A DNA stretch of 64,000 bases, from NCBI RefSeq assembly GCF_037975245.1, contig NC_092563.1:8713001-8777000 (forward strand). Direction: 5' to 3'. The notes beneath the pieces were generated by a model. The model saw only the letters and a program-made list of their open reading frames with translations. It was not told the origin of the DNA and searched no databases. Of the stretch, positions 1-16,200 are shown piece after piece. The stretch comes from Apostichopus japonicus. Its lineage: Eukaryota; Echinodermata; Holothuroidea; Aspidochirotida; Stichopodidae. Position 1 is the stretch's first letter. Each line of letters begins with the position of its first letter. Both the position numbers and the translations under genes were made by a program.

Positions 1-80
1 TGAAATGCTTTTAGCAAAAACTATACAGGCTGGCTTTTGGGAAGACGTTTTGGTCCATTAATTTTCACATCTTCTTGCAG

Positions 81-958
81 GCAATATTCCGATCATTGGT
101 GTGGGTGGAATTCAATCTGGGAGAGATGCATATGAGAAGATCCGAGCAGGGGCATCATTGGTACAGCTTTACTCTGCCCTATCATATGAAGGACCACCAT
201 TAGTAGCAAGGATCAAACGAGAACTAATCAATGAACTAAAGTAAGTTTATACTGCAGCATGTATGTACATTAGTTCGTTAGAGTGCTTGTATCATGAGAG
301 GGTCTGCAATAAATTGCAACAAATCATGCAAGACCCAACACACCCTTTCTTTGAACACTACAATTACAACCGCTCTGGACTGCGGTTATGCCCACCACGT
401 ACACTTAGGCCCCGCTACAGATACTCAATGGGTCTAAATCTATCCATATATTTAATTCACAAGTGAGAAGATAAGTTTCTTATTTGTAGGACTTGCTGTA
501 TATATGTTTGTATTACTGTATGTGTATTGCAGTCTATTGATACTTATACTATTGCTTTTCTTTTTTCTTTTCTTTTTTTCATTTACGACCTGTGTAAGCC
601 AAATTTCCGATAGTGGACAATAAATTCAAATTCAGTTCATGTTTTCAATGATTGCATGATTATATAAATTTGCAAGTCTGTGCATATTCTCTGAAAGGTA
701 GTCTCAATAGCTTTCCTAATCTCTGGCAAGGGTTCTCCGCTGATATTTTGGATGTTTTAATGCAGTCTCAGCATGTCAGAATGAATTTCCTTTTTATTTG
801 ACATCTCTGCCAAGTAATCTCCTTGGGTAGAGCTCTGTTTGGGAAGCTCTCTGTGAGAGTTGCTGTTTTTTAAATAAATTTAAAAAATGTTACTCTTATT
901 TTTCAGATCAGGAGGATTTGAGACTGTTGAGGCTGCTGTTGGTGCTGACCATAGATGA
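81..958 (+). CDS. DHODH: Dihydroorotate dehydrogenase (quinone), last two coding exons
   Basis: Class 2 dihydroorotate dehydrogenase oxidises dihydroorotate to orotate in pyrimidine synthesis and passes electrons to ubiquinone at the inner mitochondrial membrane. Two exons are visible: 81-240, after acceptor ttcttgcag and before donor gtaagt, and 907-958, after tttttcag, ending in TGA at 956-958. The intron splits a Lys codon (two bases, then one). The peptide contains [19 protein letters not shown] and [11 protein letters not shown], the C-terminal barrel motifs that hold the FMN phosphate. It ends in AAVGADHR, which matches the family's usual GADHR end. About 70 residues are present; the N-terminus, membrane segment, catalytic Ser loop and most of the barrel lie upstream of the window. 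Reading frame and splice sites are intact, so the gene looks functional. It is convergent with PSMA7. Confidence 0.95.
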
Positions 959-2700
959 TGAAAAAAGGTGGTGAATGATCTATGTAGAGGAATAATCTGA
1001 CCATCTGAGAAGGATCTAGCTTGGAGTTTAATGTACTCGATTGGCTAGTTTGGTAATGGAACCACCTTAACATTGTCAATAGCTTCGTTGCCAATGTTCA
1101 ACCAAGCCCAATCCATGAAATGTGATTCCCATTATTTTGGTGGGTATTGTGAGCAAACTTCGAGAACTATTTATGGTAGGCCCATGAGCAGATTAAAGAA
1201 GTAGTCCATCTGGATTAAGATGAATAAGCAATGTGCCTTAAAGATTACATGGGGGCTATTTGGTTTACTGATACAGTTATGCCGCTGGTTGTAAGGTGCC
1301 CATACTTTTTCCAGGAAATCCAGGGACATGATATTGAACCCCGCCCCCCAACCCCCCTCCATGTTGACTTGGTCAATACCCTTCACTGTATGTTAAAAAG
1401 GAGGGCTGGCATTTTCAGTCATTTTTCTTAGTGGGCATAAGCCCATGTTTAATACACCAAGTCTCTATATTCCTCACTTAGTGCAACAGAATGCTTTTGA
1501 AGTGAATTTCAGACTATGAAAGGATTGAAACATCTGGGTTGCCTTTATCTGTGAGCCATGAATGAATTTTAAGTTTGTGTTAGTAAACCATCGCAAATTA
1601 ATTAAGTTCAAGTTGTCTCTGAACAGGAGGCTAAAGATATCAAATTGAAATTTAGGCCTGGCCTTTTTTTCAAGTCTGAAGATATTCCCTGGACAGTACA
1701 TAAAATCTTTGGACATTTCCAGGGACAGTTCTAATCTGGGGACTGCACATGAAATGCAGGGAACTGTCCTTGGAAATCAGGACGTCCGGTCACCTTACTG
1801 AAGAGCTACCTGAATCGGTGCATTTATTAATAGGTTCCTCATGTCATAATTGGTGTTGGTAGACCAGGTTTTGTATGAGACAGACCGCCATCTTTAATGT
1901 GGTGGTTAAAATACCTCACGGTTTGTGCATTACAAGCGCATATGCTGTATTCATTGGCAAGTTGTCTCAATCTCCGTATCCTTCCATTAAGCCATCATGC
2001 CACAGAGAGTATTATTTCTTGTGTTATTGCACCATGTCTAGTAGTAGACATCTTTGTGGTATCATCATAAATTCTTTGCCATAAATGTAAATTTGATATT
2101 TAGTTTATGTAATTGAAAGCTTAAATTAGCTGATTATCATGTCTCTACTGTTTGAAGGGCTCATGACCCTAATCTTGTGAGCTATCTTAACGAATAACAA
2201 TTATGACCAACAGGGTAACTTCAGAATTTATTTACTGAACTTTAAATGTGTCTTTCTTTCTTTTTATTGGTGGAAGCTCAAATTTGGTAGTATTTCATTA
2301 CCGAGGTATAATTTGTGACTTGTACGGTGCTTGGCAAGAAATGAAGAGGACCTGTTCTGCTTTTGTTGTCATGTTTCAAGGTTCTATTGTGTGAAATTGA
2401 TTTAGCCATCCTATCATTAACTCTGTTTGGTTGCTTCTGTATTTGGTAAAGTTGCTAACCAGTGGAAATTATGATCCACAATATCCTCTGGCAGCAAAGA
2501 ATTTTTATGGCCAACTGCTATACAAGTAGAAAATGTTGAAAGAAAAAGATGTATGCAGTATCTGGGGAAAACCTTACGTTTAATGAGGAAATCATCAGAT
2601 CATGTTTGTAATGTTCCCATGAATGAACAGATGCATTTATGTACAAGAGAACCTATATAATGAACTATTTTGTCTCAAGAGAAATAAAGGGTGTTTTGGG
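959..2700 (+). other. Probable DHODH 3' UTR and downstream sequence
   Basis: No coding exon is seen between the DHODH stop and a canonical AATAAA at 2683-2688, which is the first I found downstream of the stop. A 3' UTR of about 1.7 kb is inferred. A run of 17 G follows immediately at 2698-2714. Short reading frames here (for example at 1231-1431 and 1875-2084) have no recognisable content. Confidence 0.3.
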
Positions 2701-4402
2701 GGGGGGGGGGGGGGATTACTGTAAGCCAGACATTCAGACCAAAGGGGGGGTGGTGGGGTTACTCTAAGCAAGACCTTAGACCAACACAAGAAGCCTTGTT
2801 ATGTTCCATTGTTATATAATACAATGTCCATTCTGTCCATTTCAGTCTCCTGTAACCCTGATAAAGACACCATAATTGAAACCAGCTGTACAGAACTAAT
2901 CTTTGTTATACTGTATATGTGTCTCATGAAGTTGTACAACACATTCGCAAACTGAAAGAAATCAGACTCAGGAGAATACTAGTCCGTTGGAATCACTTTT
3001 ATTGAGAAAAAAAAAAAAAACGTTGTAGCCCACTTGGACCTATGTGTTGTACACACTGGAGTATAAACAGAATACAAGAACAAGACAAAGGTGTAAACTT
3101 ACTCCAACACTTTGGAGACCCTTTTCTCGGTCATGATGAGCCCCTCTTAGAAACAATGAATAGACGATATTATGCGTAATCATTCGCAATGGTGAAACTG
3201 TCACCACTCATCAAACTGGTGCATTACATAAAGTGAAATGCCTTGCTTTGGAGATAACTTGAGGAAAAGTATCTCCAGAGTGAAAACCATACATATTGTG
3301 GTGACACGTTGCTCAGTTTCTACTACAATGACAAACTCAATGTAAATCTAAATCAATTCATCAATTTCATGAAACTGACAAATCTTGTGAAGAGAGTAAA
3401 GAACAAACATGACCTTTATTTCCTCACTTCCCAAGGGTCATAATGTTATTATTTTAGTTATGTTTAGAGCAGTATATTGAATTGGGATCAAACACATATG
3501 AAACAGAACTTTGTGTCGGTCTATCATTAATGGCACACCAATCACAGAGTGCTCGGCTACATGTCTCAAGGTTCTCTAACAGACATCCCTGTATTCTCAC
3601 CAATGTACAAATGTCTCAGTAACTCATTTATGGCAAAACATATCATAACATATCTCCAGTAAGTTTTAAAGATGCTGCAACTTTGAATATGAGAATATGG
3701 ATATATTTCAACCTGAAGTTAAAGGGTGTGAAGACTCGCGCAAAAAGAAACGTCTAATGCCGGTAATCTGACCTAGTTTCTAATCAGGTGTAACAGAAAT
3801 GTTAGACACCACCATCGATCCCAGAAAATACACACAGCTTGCTAACGTTGGTAATCAGACACTAGTGTACAGTCAGTACATACAGCTGCGGTCAATACCC
3901 ACAGCACAGTGTATATACGATACAGCGATGGACATCTCAGGTCCAGCTAAAGATAACAAGGTATCACGTTTCATTACTGTCTGCATTTTGTAGCGACACA
4001 AACAAAAGGTCACTTGCAAGAAACAGAAAGTTAACTTTTTCAGATGGCCGCCCGCGGTTTGGGGCGAGTCTTCAATGCCTTTAACCATGCTAATCTACCA
4101 AGGTCTGTTGGGTGAAAATTCCACCCCTAACTAAATATGTGCTTCAATATACTCCTGTAAGTGGTAGTGGTCCATGCCAGCGCTCCAACCATAGAGAGTT
4201 TCGCCTGGCTTCCGGTCTATAAAATTAGGATGTTGTGGAAAGTTCCTCTCCATCAAGTAGGAGACTACAAACCTCCTTGTAGTTTTAGTCTTGAGCTCAT
4301 CTTTGCACACATCTCTCTATAAAGAGTCCAGCAAAGAGATGTTGAGTAAATCCAAAACTAGCAAATAATGAAAATTGATTTTCTATTTTACTTTGTCATT
4401 TA
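2701..4402. other. Convergent DHODH-PSMA7 interval, with possible PSMA7 3' UTR
   Basis: This interval holds G-rich tracts at 2698-2755, a TTAA-flanked miniature element (3719-4084, listed separately) and two minus-strand AATAAA signals, read as TTTATT at 3415-3420 and 2998-3003. The second lies beside a 14-base A run on the + strand. Either signal could end PSMA7 transcripts. If the distal one is used, the miniature element would lie inside the PSMA7 3' UTR. Confidence 0.35.
3719..4084 (+). mobile_element. TTAA-flanked miniature inverted-repeat element, copy 1
   Basis: About 360 bp bounded on both sides by TTAA (3719-3722 and 4081-4084). The left end reads AGGGTGTGAAGACTCGCGC. The right end, read inward on the other strand, is AGGCATTGAAGACTCGCC, giving imperfect terminal inverted repeats of about 18 bp. 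The same sequence recurs at 28977-29327 in the same orientation and at 16320-16685 inverted, each time with TTAA at both ends. No transposase is encoded. The flanks suggest a TTAA-specific element, perhaps mobilised by a piggyBac-type transposase; this assignment is inference. Confidence 0.8.
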
Positions 4403-8834
<4,432 letters not shown>

Positions 8835-9560
8835 TCAAAGGAGACTACTTCGTAATATTCTCAACATTAGGTGGACCAATAACAATTGGTATCAAACGAT
8901 GAGCTCTACAATGAAACCAACCAAACACCTTGGTCATCCATAGTCGCACATTGAAGATTGAGATTTTTCGGTCATGTAGTAAGACTCCAGGAGAACGCTC
9001 CGGCAAAGGTTACTTTAAGAGAAGCATGGAGTCAAGGGCGTAGGAACCGGGGGGCTGTGGGGCGCCAGCCCCCCAGTGAAAAATATGGGGGGCGGAAGTA
9101 TCATTCCGAACCCCCCTCCCCCCCCCCCCCCCCGCTTTGCAAGTCAGAAAACCCTTTTTCATTTCCAAATGAAAAAAATCTCATTTGGAGCACCAAATTG
9201 CATCTAAGGCCAGGTGAAAATGCAAAATTATTTACAAAATGGAGTGGGTGTTGAAGTGTGCTATATTGCACCAAATTGCATCTGAGACCACCTGGAAATG
9301 CAAAAAAAATCCAAAGGGGAGGAGACCCCTTTTCCAGGCCGGCCATCAGTCTTCAGCCCCCCCCCCCCCACTCAAAAGTACCTTCCTACGCCACTGCATT
9401 GAGATATACTGCTAAACCATTAGGAAGGCCCGTGACTACCTTGCTTGGAAAAATAAAGTCGCAATTTAAGGACGTTAACATTAACAACTTCGAGGAAGCA
9501 ATAAACCTTGCGCAAAGTCGTGATACGTGGCGGAGGTTAATCACTGAGCATGTCGGATAG
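8835..9560 (+). pseudogene. Non-LTR retrotransposon (LINE) ORF2 C-terminal relic, split by an insertion
   Basis: Translation of 8835-9560 shows pieces typical of the C-terminal tail of LINE-encoded reverse transcriptase proteins. First comes RRLLRNILNIRWTNNNWYQT, then FFGHVVRLQENAPAKVTLREA (shown here only as a landmark), then, after an interruption, GRPVTTLLGKI and NFEEAINLAQSRDTWRRLI before a stop. These correspond to the common W-G-H-V and GRP..W/T...EA..LA.DR..WR patterns of such proteins. Stops and frame changes break the frame between blocks. A hAT-like miniature element (9033-9396) is inserted in the middle. No catalytic reverse transcriptase domain remains, so this is a 5'-truncated, dead copy. 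Confidence 0.7.
9033..9396. mobile_element. hAT-like miniature element inserted in the LINE relic
   Basis: The ends read CAAGGGCGTAGGAACC on the left and, inverted, CAGTGGCGTAGGAAGG on the right, forming imperfect terminal inverted repeats. The flanking octamers CATGGAGT (9025-9032) and CATTGAGA (9397-9404) agree at 6 of 8 positions, consistent with a decayed 8-bp target duplication as made by hAT transposases. The interior is G/C-tract rich (C runs at 9115-9133 and 9357-9370) and contains two related segments with GCACCAAATTGCATCT (near 9190 and 9268). No transposase is encoded. Confidence 0.6.
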
Positions 9561-9849
9561 ACGAGACTCAACTAATTACTACTTGCTACCGTACTATATC
9601 ATCTAAATGCCTATGCCTTAGTTGACGGTATTTTCATCTGGCAAAATAGACAGGCACTTATAACATATATCCATCGTGATCAACTCTTATCTACGACAAC
9701 TTTAATAACTAAATCATATTCAACAATCTAACAGAACAAATCCTTTATATAATAAAGCATATTTAATGTCAATGTAATATTGCATTTCAGTAACACTTTT
9801 ACTTTTGCCCGGAGTTGTTCTTCAAAGCAGCAATGCATATGAGTGCTGA
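9561..9849. other. Intergenic sequence without recognised features
   Basis: AT-rich sequence following the LINE relic. I see no exon, RNA gene or repeat that I can name. Confidence 0.4.
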
Positions 9850-10025
9850 AAAGGGGCGTCAATCCGATTTGAAACGTGGGGGGACGTAATCGATTCGAGT
9901 ATTCCGGCCGTAAGTACTATCTAAGCGGAGCGCCACCATCGGTTGGCGCGCAGCGTAGCAAGAAAATTTCAGATTTCAATACCTGCCAGATCGCTGGAGA
10001 TGGCACTTGCCAGGCTGGATAGCAG
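9850..10025 (-). mobile_element. Fragment of the hAT-like family, inverted
   Basis: Read on the minus strand, this segment resembles the interior of the elements at 11520-12215 and 46840-47177. Shared parts are a GTGCC..TCTCC..CGATCTGG stretch followed by the module GCGCCAACCGATGGTGGCGC and CTCCGCTTAGATA (here 9920-9945). No paired terminal repeats or target duplication were found, so it is a truncated copy or internal fragment. Confidence 0.55.
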
Positions 10026-11256
10026 CCATCTAGTTGCGTGATATCGGGTGAAAATTACAAATTCGTCACTCAGGAAATCTGCAATAAAGTTCATGCGACC
10101 TTCATTTTTGGTGGATTATTTCTTTTATTATAGTGATTCCAATTGACATGAACATTAGAACCCAGTGCAAGTTGACAAATGATGCGGCGAACTGGAACCC
10201 CAGCCCCATTTTGCCCTATGTTTTAGGATAAAATACCCCTCAATTGTTCGAACCCATGACAACTAACAATCTGTGAATAAATTTTATCGTCAGACTTAGA
10301 ATAGGTCCCATGTGAGTGGTGGCTAAAGTGATGAAGGCATCCAAATAAATCAGTGGTTGTTCGTTGGAGTCCTCACGCAAGTTACCTCGGTTGCTAGGTG
10401 GATCTGCACCTGGTAATCGGGTGAATTCTGGTCGGAGCGTACTATGTAACCACCGTGTACCGAGGAACGTAGCTAAGGCCTGATGATTGAGGGGGGGGGG
10501 TAGTGGCTGAAAATCCAACTGGATGGGTTTAAGCCAGAAAATTCCGACTGCTGCTTTGTACCCCCACCCACCCTCGAGCTACTTGTCAACGATACGGTCA
10601 GTGTCAGTCAGACACCCAATCTTTCGCGACTGTTTAGAACTTTTTTTCGATACATTTGTACCCACTGGCACTCATTTCACAAATTTCCCCCACCCCACCC
10701 AACCAGATATTTTTGTAAAATTTCGGGCAAAATGCTGATAAATTTTCGGGCACCTACTGAAAGAAAGATAATTTGCAATGTGTTTTTCAGTAGTTAAACT
10801 TATGATATTATTATTACCATTATAATGGAACGACTTTCATATAATTCTAACCTATATGGAAGGGTAATAAGACGGAAATGATTGTATGCTATTTGCATGC
10901 GATGTAAAAACCGATGCATGTCTATATGATATGAATTAACACGTGGAACGCGCGCGAAGCGCGCGAAAAATTTGGTTATGTTTTTCGGCCAAGTCGTTAT
11001 TACCCCCCCCCCCCCCCCCAATCAAATTGGCTCCGACGCCTTTGACGGTAGTTCTATTAGGCAATCTTTTAATTGGAGTATTCAAAATCATACGAAGTTT
11101 TGTACGGTGGAGTATAAAAATCGCGAGATACAATTTCTCAAAGTGGCAAGGAAAACGTGGTAAATATGACAGATTAAAGGTAAATTTTGAACGACATTTT
11201 TCAATTTTTAGGTCATGCACAATCACAGGAATAAATGAATAGGCCTAGATAAACTA
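10026..11256. other. Intergenic sequence, low information
   Basis: No gene recognised. The stretch contains a run of G at about 10491-10500, C-rich tracts near 10560 and 11004-11020, and a short GC-rich palindrome GCGCGCGAAGCGCGCG near 10951-10966 in otherwise AT-rich DNA. Open frames of 63-99 codons around 10936-11242 overlap on both strands and have no recognisable similarity. Confidence 0.4.
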
Positions 11257-11291
11257 GAGTGCGACAGTCGGAAATTCCGACCGTCGCACTC
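11257..11291. repeat. Near-perfect 35-bp palindrome
   Basis: GAGTGCGACAGTCGGAA and its inverted copy TTCCGACCGTCGCACTC are separated by one base. The arms of 17 bp differ at one position. No matching second copy was noticed in the window. It could be a foldback remnant or a protein-binding palindrome. Confidence 0.8.
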
Positions 11292-11519
11292 CAATTTTCC
11301 AACTATCGTCAGTTTGACCAAGTTTGGGGTGAGACACTCCCACACCCCCTCTAGTGACGTCCCTGCGTGTACCCAGTGTTCTCACTGTGGATTAAACTCC
11401 GATATCACTCATCAACAAGGTAACATGGGATGCGCTGCCACGGAATATGCTCCCTATTTCATTTCCCCGATATTAGGGAACGGGCACAGTCTTTGAAACA
11501 CCATCTACAACTAAACAAC

Positions 11520-12215
11520 CAGTGGCGGCGGAACCGGGGGGGCTTGGGGGGGCTCAGCCCCCCCAATGAAAAAGTTGAGGGGGCAAATGCATGATAAGCC
11601 CCCCCAATATTTACCAAGGCTCCGAAACGTGCATCTGCTCATTTTTCAATGCATACTTGTTGATCTGTCCGATGCACACGTATACTATATAGGTGTAATA
11701 ATTTTAGTAAATGCTGGGGGTACATGCATTCGTCACAGTGCTTGGTTCATAGAAATTTGTTGGCAACTGCACATGGTTTTGGAATTACCCCATTTGTTGA
11801 CATTAAGAAATGCTTTCTGTTATTTCTTAAGACATTTATTTAATTATTGCATTTAATTGGTAGTAATTTACTACACTCAAAAACGTCTTTGCGAGTACAC
11901 TACGAGTAATAGCCACCCTCTTGAAACACCATCGAATATACAAATTACAATGTTTTTACAGATTTTTACGTGCAATCTGAAAAAAATTGCAGGCTTGAGA
12001 CCCATATTTTAGGGCTAGGTATTCGCAGCATAAAACACTCGGGAAGTGCCGTTTCCGGCCATCTGGAGGTTTTAAAAACCCAAAATTTTCTTGTACGCTC
12101 CGCGCCAACCGATGGTGGCGCTCCGCTTAGATAGTCTCCAGAGCCTTATATACAGAGGCTTTGATAGTCTCTACACATTAGCCCCCCCAATAATTTTCCC
12201 GTTCCGCCGCGCCTG
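11520..12215. mobile_element. hAT-like non-autonomous element with perfect 8-bp target duplication
   Basis: Left end CAGTGGCGGCGGAACC and inverted right end CAGGCGCGGCGGAACG. The octamer TAAACAAC is repeated exactly at 11512-11519 and 12216-12223. The terminal CAGTGGCG and the 8-bp duplication are typical of the hAT superfamily. The element is about 696 bp, begins and ends in G/C tracts, and carries the internal hairpin module near 12100-12130 that it shares with 9850-10025 and 46840-47177. No transposase frame lies inside it. It sits just beyond the stop codon of the adjacent transposase relic. Confidence 0.85.
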
Positions 12216-12225
12216 TAAACAACCA

Positions 12226-12770
12226 CTATGTACAAGCTTTGGCTCTAGCTATGAAGTGCTGTCTCTTATGATACTGACGGAGCGCACTAGTTTTCAACTG
12301 GAATCGCCCGAAGATGCGGCGTCTGTAATCCGAGGAACATACGAACTTCTCTGCTAACTCCTCAGGCTTCAACTGGGCTAGACGTTCGCGGTGAATACAG
12401 CACACCCTCACATGGTTCAGCCTCTGTTGAGTCCTGGTGCTCCGTAGCCATGTCTTCAAACGCCTCAAAGCACTAAAAGATCTCTCGGCTTCCGTCGAAC
12501 TGGCGGAGGAGACGAGGAGCAACCACAAGAGAGCTTCGACTTCACCAAACATAGCCCGTACCGCTTGATTCATCAGCTTGAATATTTGTCGATACCCTCC
12601 AACCGACAACAACTGGAACTGGCCTCGGAAGAAAGGCAGACTAAGCTTAAGATTGTCGGAGAGCTCAGGGTACCAACTCACGAGATCTGGGTGGAATTCT
12701 CCATTCAGCAACATTGGGTGATATTCGATGATATGAATCCTGAGATGTGTAAGTCTTAACCAAATAGAGA
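12226..12770 (-). pseudogene. hAT-family transposase C-terminal relic
   Basis: A minus-strand open frame ends at TAG 12226-12228. It contains VSSASSTEAERSFSALRRLK followed by TWLRSTRTQQRLNHV and CCIHRERL. The ERSFSALRRIK...LRS..S..RLN pattern is the hallmark of the hAT C-terminal dimerisation domain. The downstream EELAEKFV...RRRIFGRF also resembles this family. About 150-180 codons upstream of the stop read as transposase-like, with FHPDLVSWYPEL near the start. The rest of the open frame, up to 12894, is not convincing and includes a GTGGGGGAC-rich stretch that looks like other repeat DNA. The BED finger and most of the catalytic core are absent. Nothing shows whether this relic belongs to the neighbouring 11520-12215 element. 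Confidence 0.8.
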
Positions 12771-12894
12771 CGCGACAATTACTCTTTTTTCCAAATGTGT
12801 GGGGGGGACATTTGATATTGTTTTCCCCACCCATCGAAATGTGGGGGACGTGTCCATGGTGCTGGAGTGTGATATGATTCAGTAAAAGATACAA

Positions 12895-13231
12895 TGGATC
12901 GTCTCAAGTGGGCAACTGTAGCAGTGTAGTGCCTGTAAATATATATTCGATGACAAAAAGATGAACCAAGTTATTAAGATAGCGCCATCTCTCCCGAGTA
13001 GGTAATGATTTTCTTATCTGCCCATCGTTTCTCTGTTACCTTTTTCGGTTTCTAGCTTTAAATCTTATGTGACTTTTGGCTACGTTTTGAAATCATCATG
13101 ACGTCGTCTGCTCTGCTCAATATGTTCCTCACAAGCATGTTTACATGTTACACTGTTGCGAAAAATCTTAAACAGATTGTTAGTTGCTAGTGCTACTATC
13201 AAAATATTAAATTCGACTTGAAAAGGACAAC
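12895..13231 (+). promoter_or_regulatory. Region upstream of the PDRG1 start (probable promoter/5' UTR)
   Basis: AT-rich sequence before the PDRG1 ATG. It includes a CRE-like TGACGTCG near 13099-13106 and a CGCCATC motif near 12983. No TATA box is obvious. The promoter role is inferred from position only. Confidence 0.3.
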
Positions 13232-16200
13232 ATGTCTCGTGACACGCAGTTCGTTTTGAATCATCTCACTGAATTGGAGGAGCTCGCTGAAGAGGTCTTA
13301 ACTGTGAAACAACAGGTTTGCTATTGAGGGTTTATGTCAGGTAACCCGAAAATTTGACCCACATACGCAACAACACTATGAGGCCTAACCTTGCCTCTCT
13401 GTCGTTCACAAGTTATGATACTCTACTGTATAGCCTAAAGATTAGGCCTTTGTACATAAGAATCCAGGCAATCGGAACAGATGATTGTCCCCATGTCAGA
13501 GCTATACAAATTTCTGAGGCCAATATGGGTAACACTAAATGCAGTAGCCCCATCCAGGCTTACTAAATATAGTTAGGGCACATGTCTAGTCATTCCTGGA
13601 CAAAATAATCCAGGGAATGTGAAACTACTGAGAGGTAACTCTTCATCCATGTCCCTGGTTCCAAACATAATAACTACATAAGTTTTGGAAGGGCTACAGT
13701 ATGTTCTAAGGGTATCCAGTCAAAACATCCCTTTACCAAAACGTCCCCGCTTTTTTAAGACCAAAACGTCCCCGCAGTCAAAACGTCCCCGTGAGTCAAA
13801 ACGTCCCCGCTTTTATAATCAGTTGGAATGCAAGTGTGGATGTTCTTCTTTAATTCCTCTTGTATACTATTTTTTGTTTTCCTTAATTCGTTTATTCACT
13901 GAAAAACATACAGTATAGCGTATACCTTTTTCATACCAAATATAGTTAAACGATATAGTCCTTCATGATTTATTTAGCGTCTGTAATCCAACTTGCATGC
14001 CGATAACTAAGCCAAATTATAACTTACTAATTTATATATATATTCACAACTGAATGAATGTGATAGACGGGGACATTTTGACTTACGAGGACGCTTTGAC
14101 CAACGGGAACAAAGCAGGGACGTTTTGGTACAGGGACGTTTTGGTAAAGGGACATTTTGACTGTTAAGCGTTCTAAGTATCTGGCCTGATATGTTGTTCA
14201 AACATCAAAAGTTCTGGCAAATTTCACGGTACTGTACATCTTTTCCATGTTGTTTTCAGTGTTTTCTCTAATGGAATTGGGTATGGTCCCATGTTACAAA
14301 TTACAATACAAATAAGTATGCAAAGAGCAGTCTCTAAGCCCAAAAATATAAATGGTTAACTCAGGGATTCCAAGCTTTACTATCTTATGAATCAGTTTTA
14401 GAGCATAGGACTTCTACAACCTGTATTAACTGGTTAGAATTCCAATCTAGCCTTTTATATATTCTGTGCTCTTTCTGACACAAATTGCTTATTCTTATTT
14501 TATTAAAGAATATGACTGGAAGCAATAAAACTATTTTCATCTTTTCTTCAATAGATTGTGGATTTGGACAAGAAGAGGAATCAAAACAGAGAGGCAATTC
14601 GAGCTCTACAGAACAAAAAGAAGAAAACAACACAAGAAGGGGATAAGAAAACAAGTAAGAAGTCATATATATCATATTTAATGAGTTTCTGCTGTTTGTA
14701 GATTAATAAGAAACCCTTATTTAAGTGTGTTGAGACTTGCTGCAGTCATATCACCAGAGTCACTGAATTCTAGATTAAAGGTGATGTGACTCAAACATGT
14801 TTGTGAAGTATTTCCTAGCTCATAGGTACAGTAGTTACACATTATCAAAGTTATACTCTGAGAGCTGTTCTTGCAATGTGATAAAGGATCTCTTCTTGTG
14901 ATGGAGCATAATATACTGTGTGCTGCTGGAAAACGTACTGTAACTATAAACATGTACAGTAGTGCTTGCTTTATATATATGCACACAAAAATGTGTAGGA
15001 AAAAGTAACTGTAGACCTTGTCTAACAGTTCAAGTATGTGAAGAGAGAACAGTTAATTGGGTCATTGAACTCATCCTTCAAAGTCAAGTATTTTCAGTCA
15101 TTGACAGTAAAACAAGACAGGTTAGCATTCCATTTTATTTCCATAAATTGTAGTTGCCTAAGTTCAGTCTTTCAGCACAACTTATGCAGTATTCATTTAA
15201 TCTTGACAAAGTTGTGGTAACAGTTAGTGTATGCAATTGTGAGTTGTTGTTATCAGTAAATATGATCTAGCAATTAGAAAGAAAAAGAGGAATGTATGCT
15301 TTTGGCATATGTTTGATATTTTAAGTGATGTACGTGGTAGTCAGGGCTTGATATACAGCAAGACAAATCACTATGGAACGCGGAAAGGGTCAACGTGAGG
15401 CGCCGTCCACTCATGACCATATCTGAATGGACGGTTCCCGAAAAGTTTGCTATGTTTGCACAGCAATCTCTGATTAGACGGTCTGTGTATCATTGGCCAT
15501 CTCTAAGTGGACGGCGCCTCACGTTAAACAGCAATTTCAAAATGTATTTGAGCGGGGATCTCTAAGTGGACGGTTTCTGAGCGAACGACCATTTCTGAGT
15601 GGACGGCGCCTCATGTTGACCCTTTCCGCGTTCCATAAATCACAGATATGCCCTTCATGTGAGTCTAGTATAAAATTACCCGGGCAATTCAAAATAATTT
15701 CATTGAAAACCTTGTTAAGGTTGTGGCACTTACTGTAGGACTTCATCTATATTGTTATAATCTTTAGGTAGCACCATTTTCCCTAAATAGTCTTTCATCC
15801 ATAAGATTACCTTTGTTAAGTTTCTTCCTCATTATTTTGACACTCTTGCAGATCAAAAGGAGTGGGTGTGCTTTGGAAACACATTTATGAAACTTCCTCA
15901 GTCAAAAACACAAGACATGCTTCAGGAAGGTAAGTTGCATGCATTTCTAAGTTGCCAATAGAGTTTTGATTTAAATATTAAATCTAAAGCAGTCAGCATT
16001 ATATTGTTAAATGTTTCACTAGTAGAATCGATGACATGTTTTGACTCTCATTCTAAATTTCAGATCAAAACAGTCTCGATCAAGAAATTGATAAACTACA
16101 CAATGAACTTCGACCTAAAGTGTCACGACTGAGAGAACTGGAAGGTCAGTATATTGTTTAAGATTGGTTGGCAAATTCAGTCGATCTGGTAACAGTTTGG

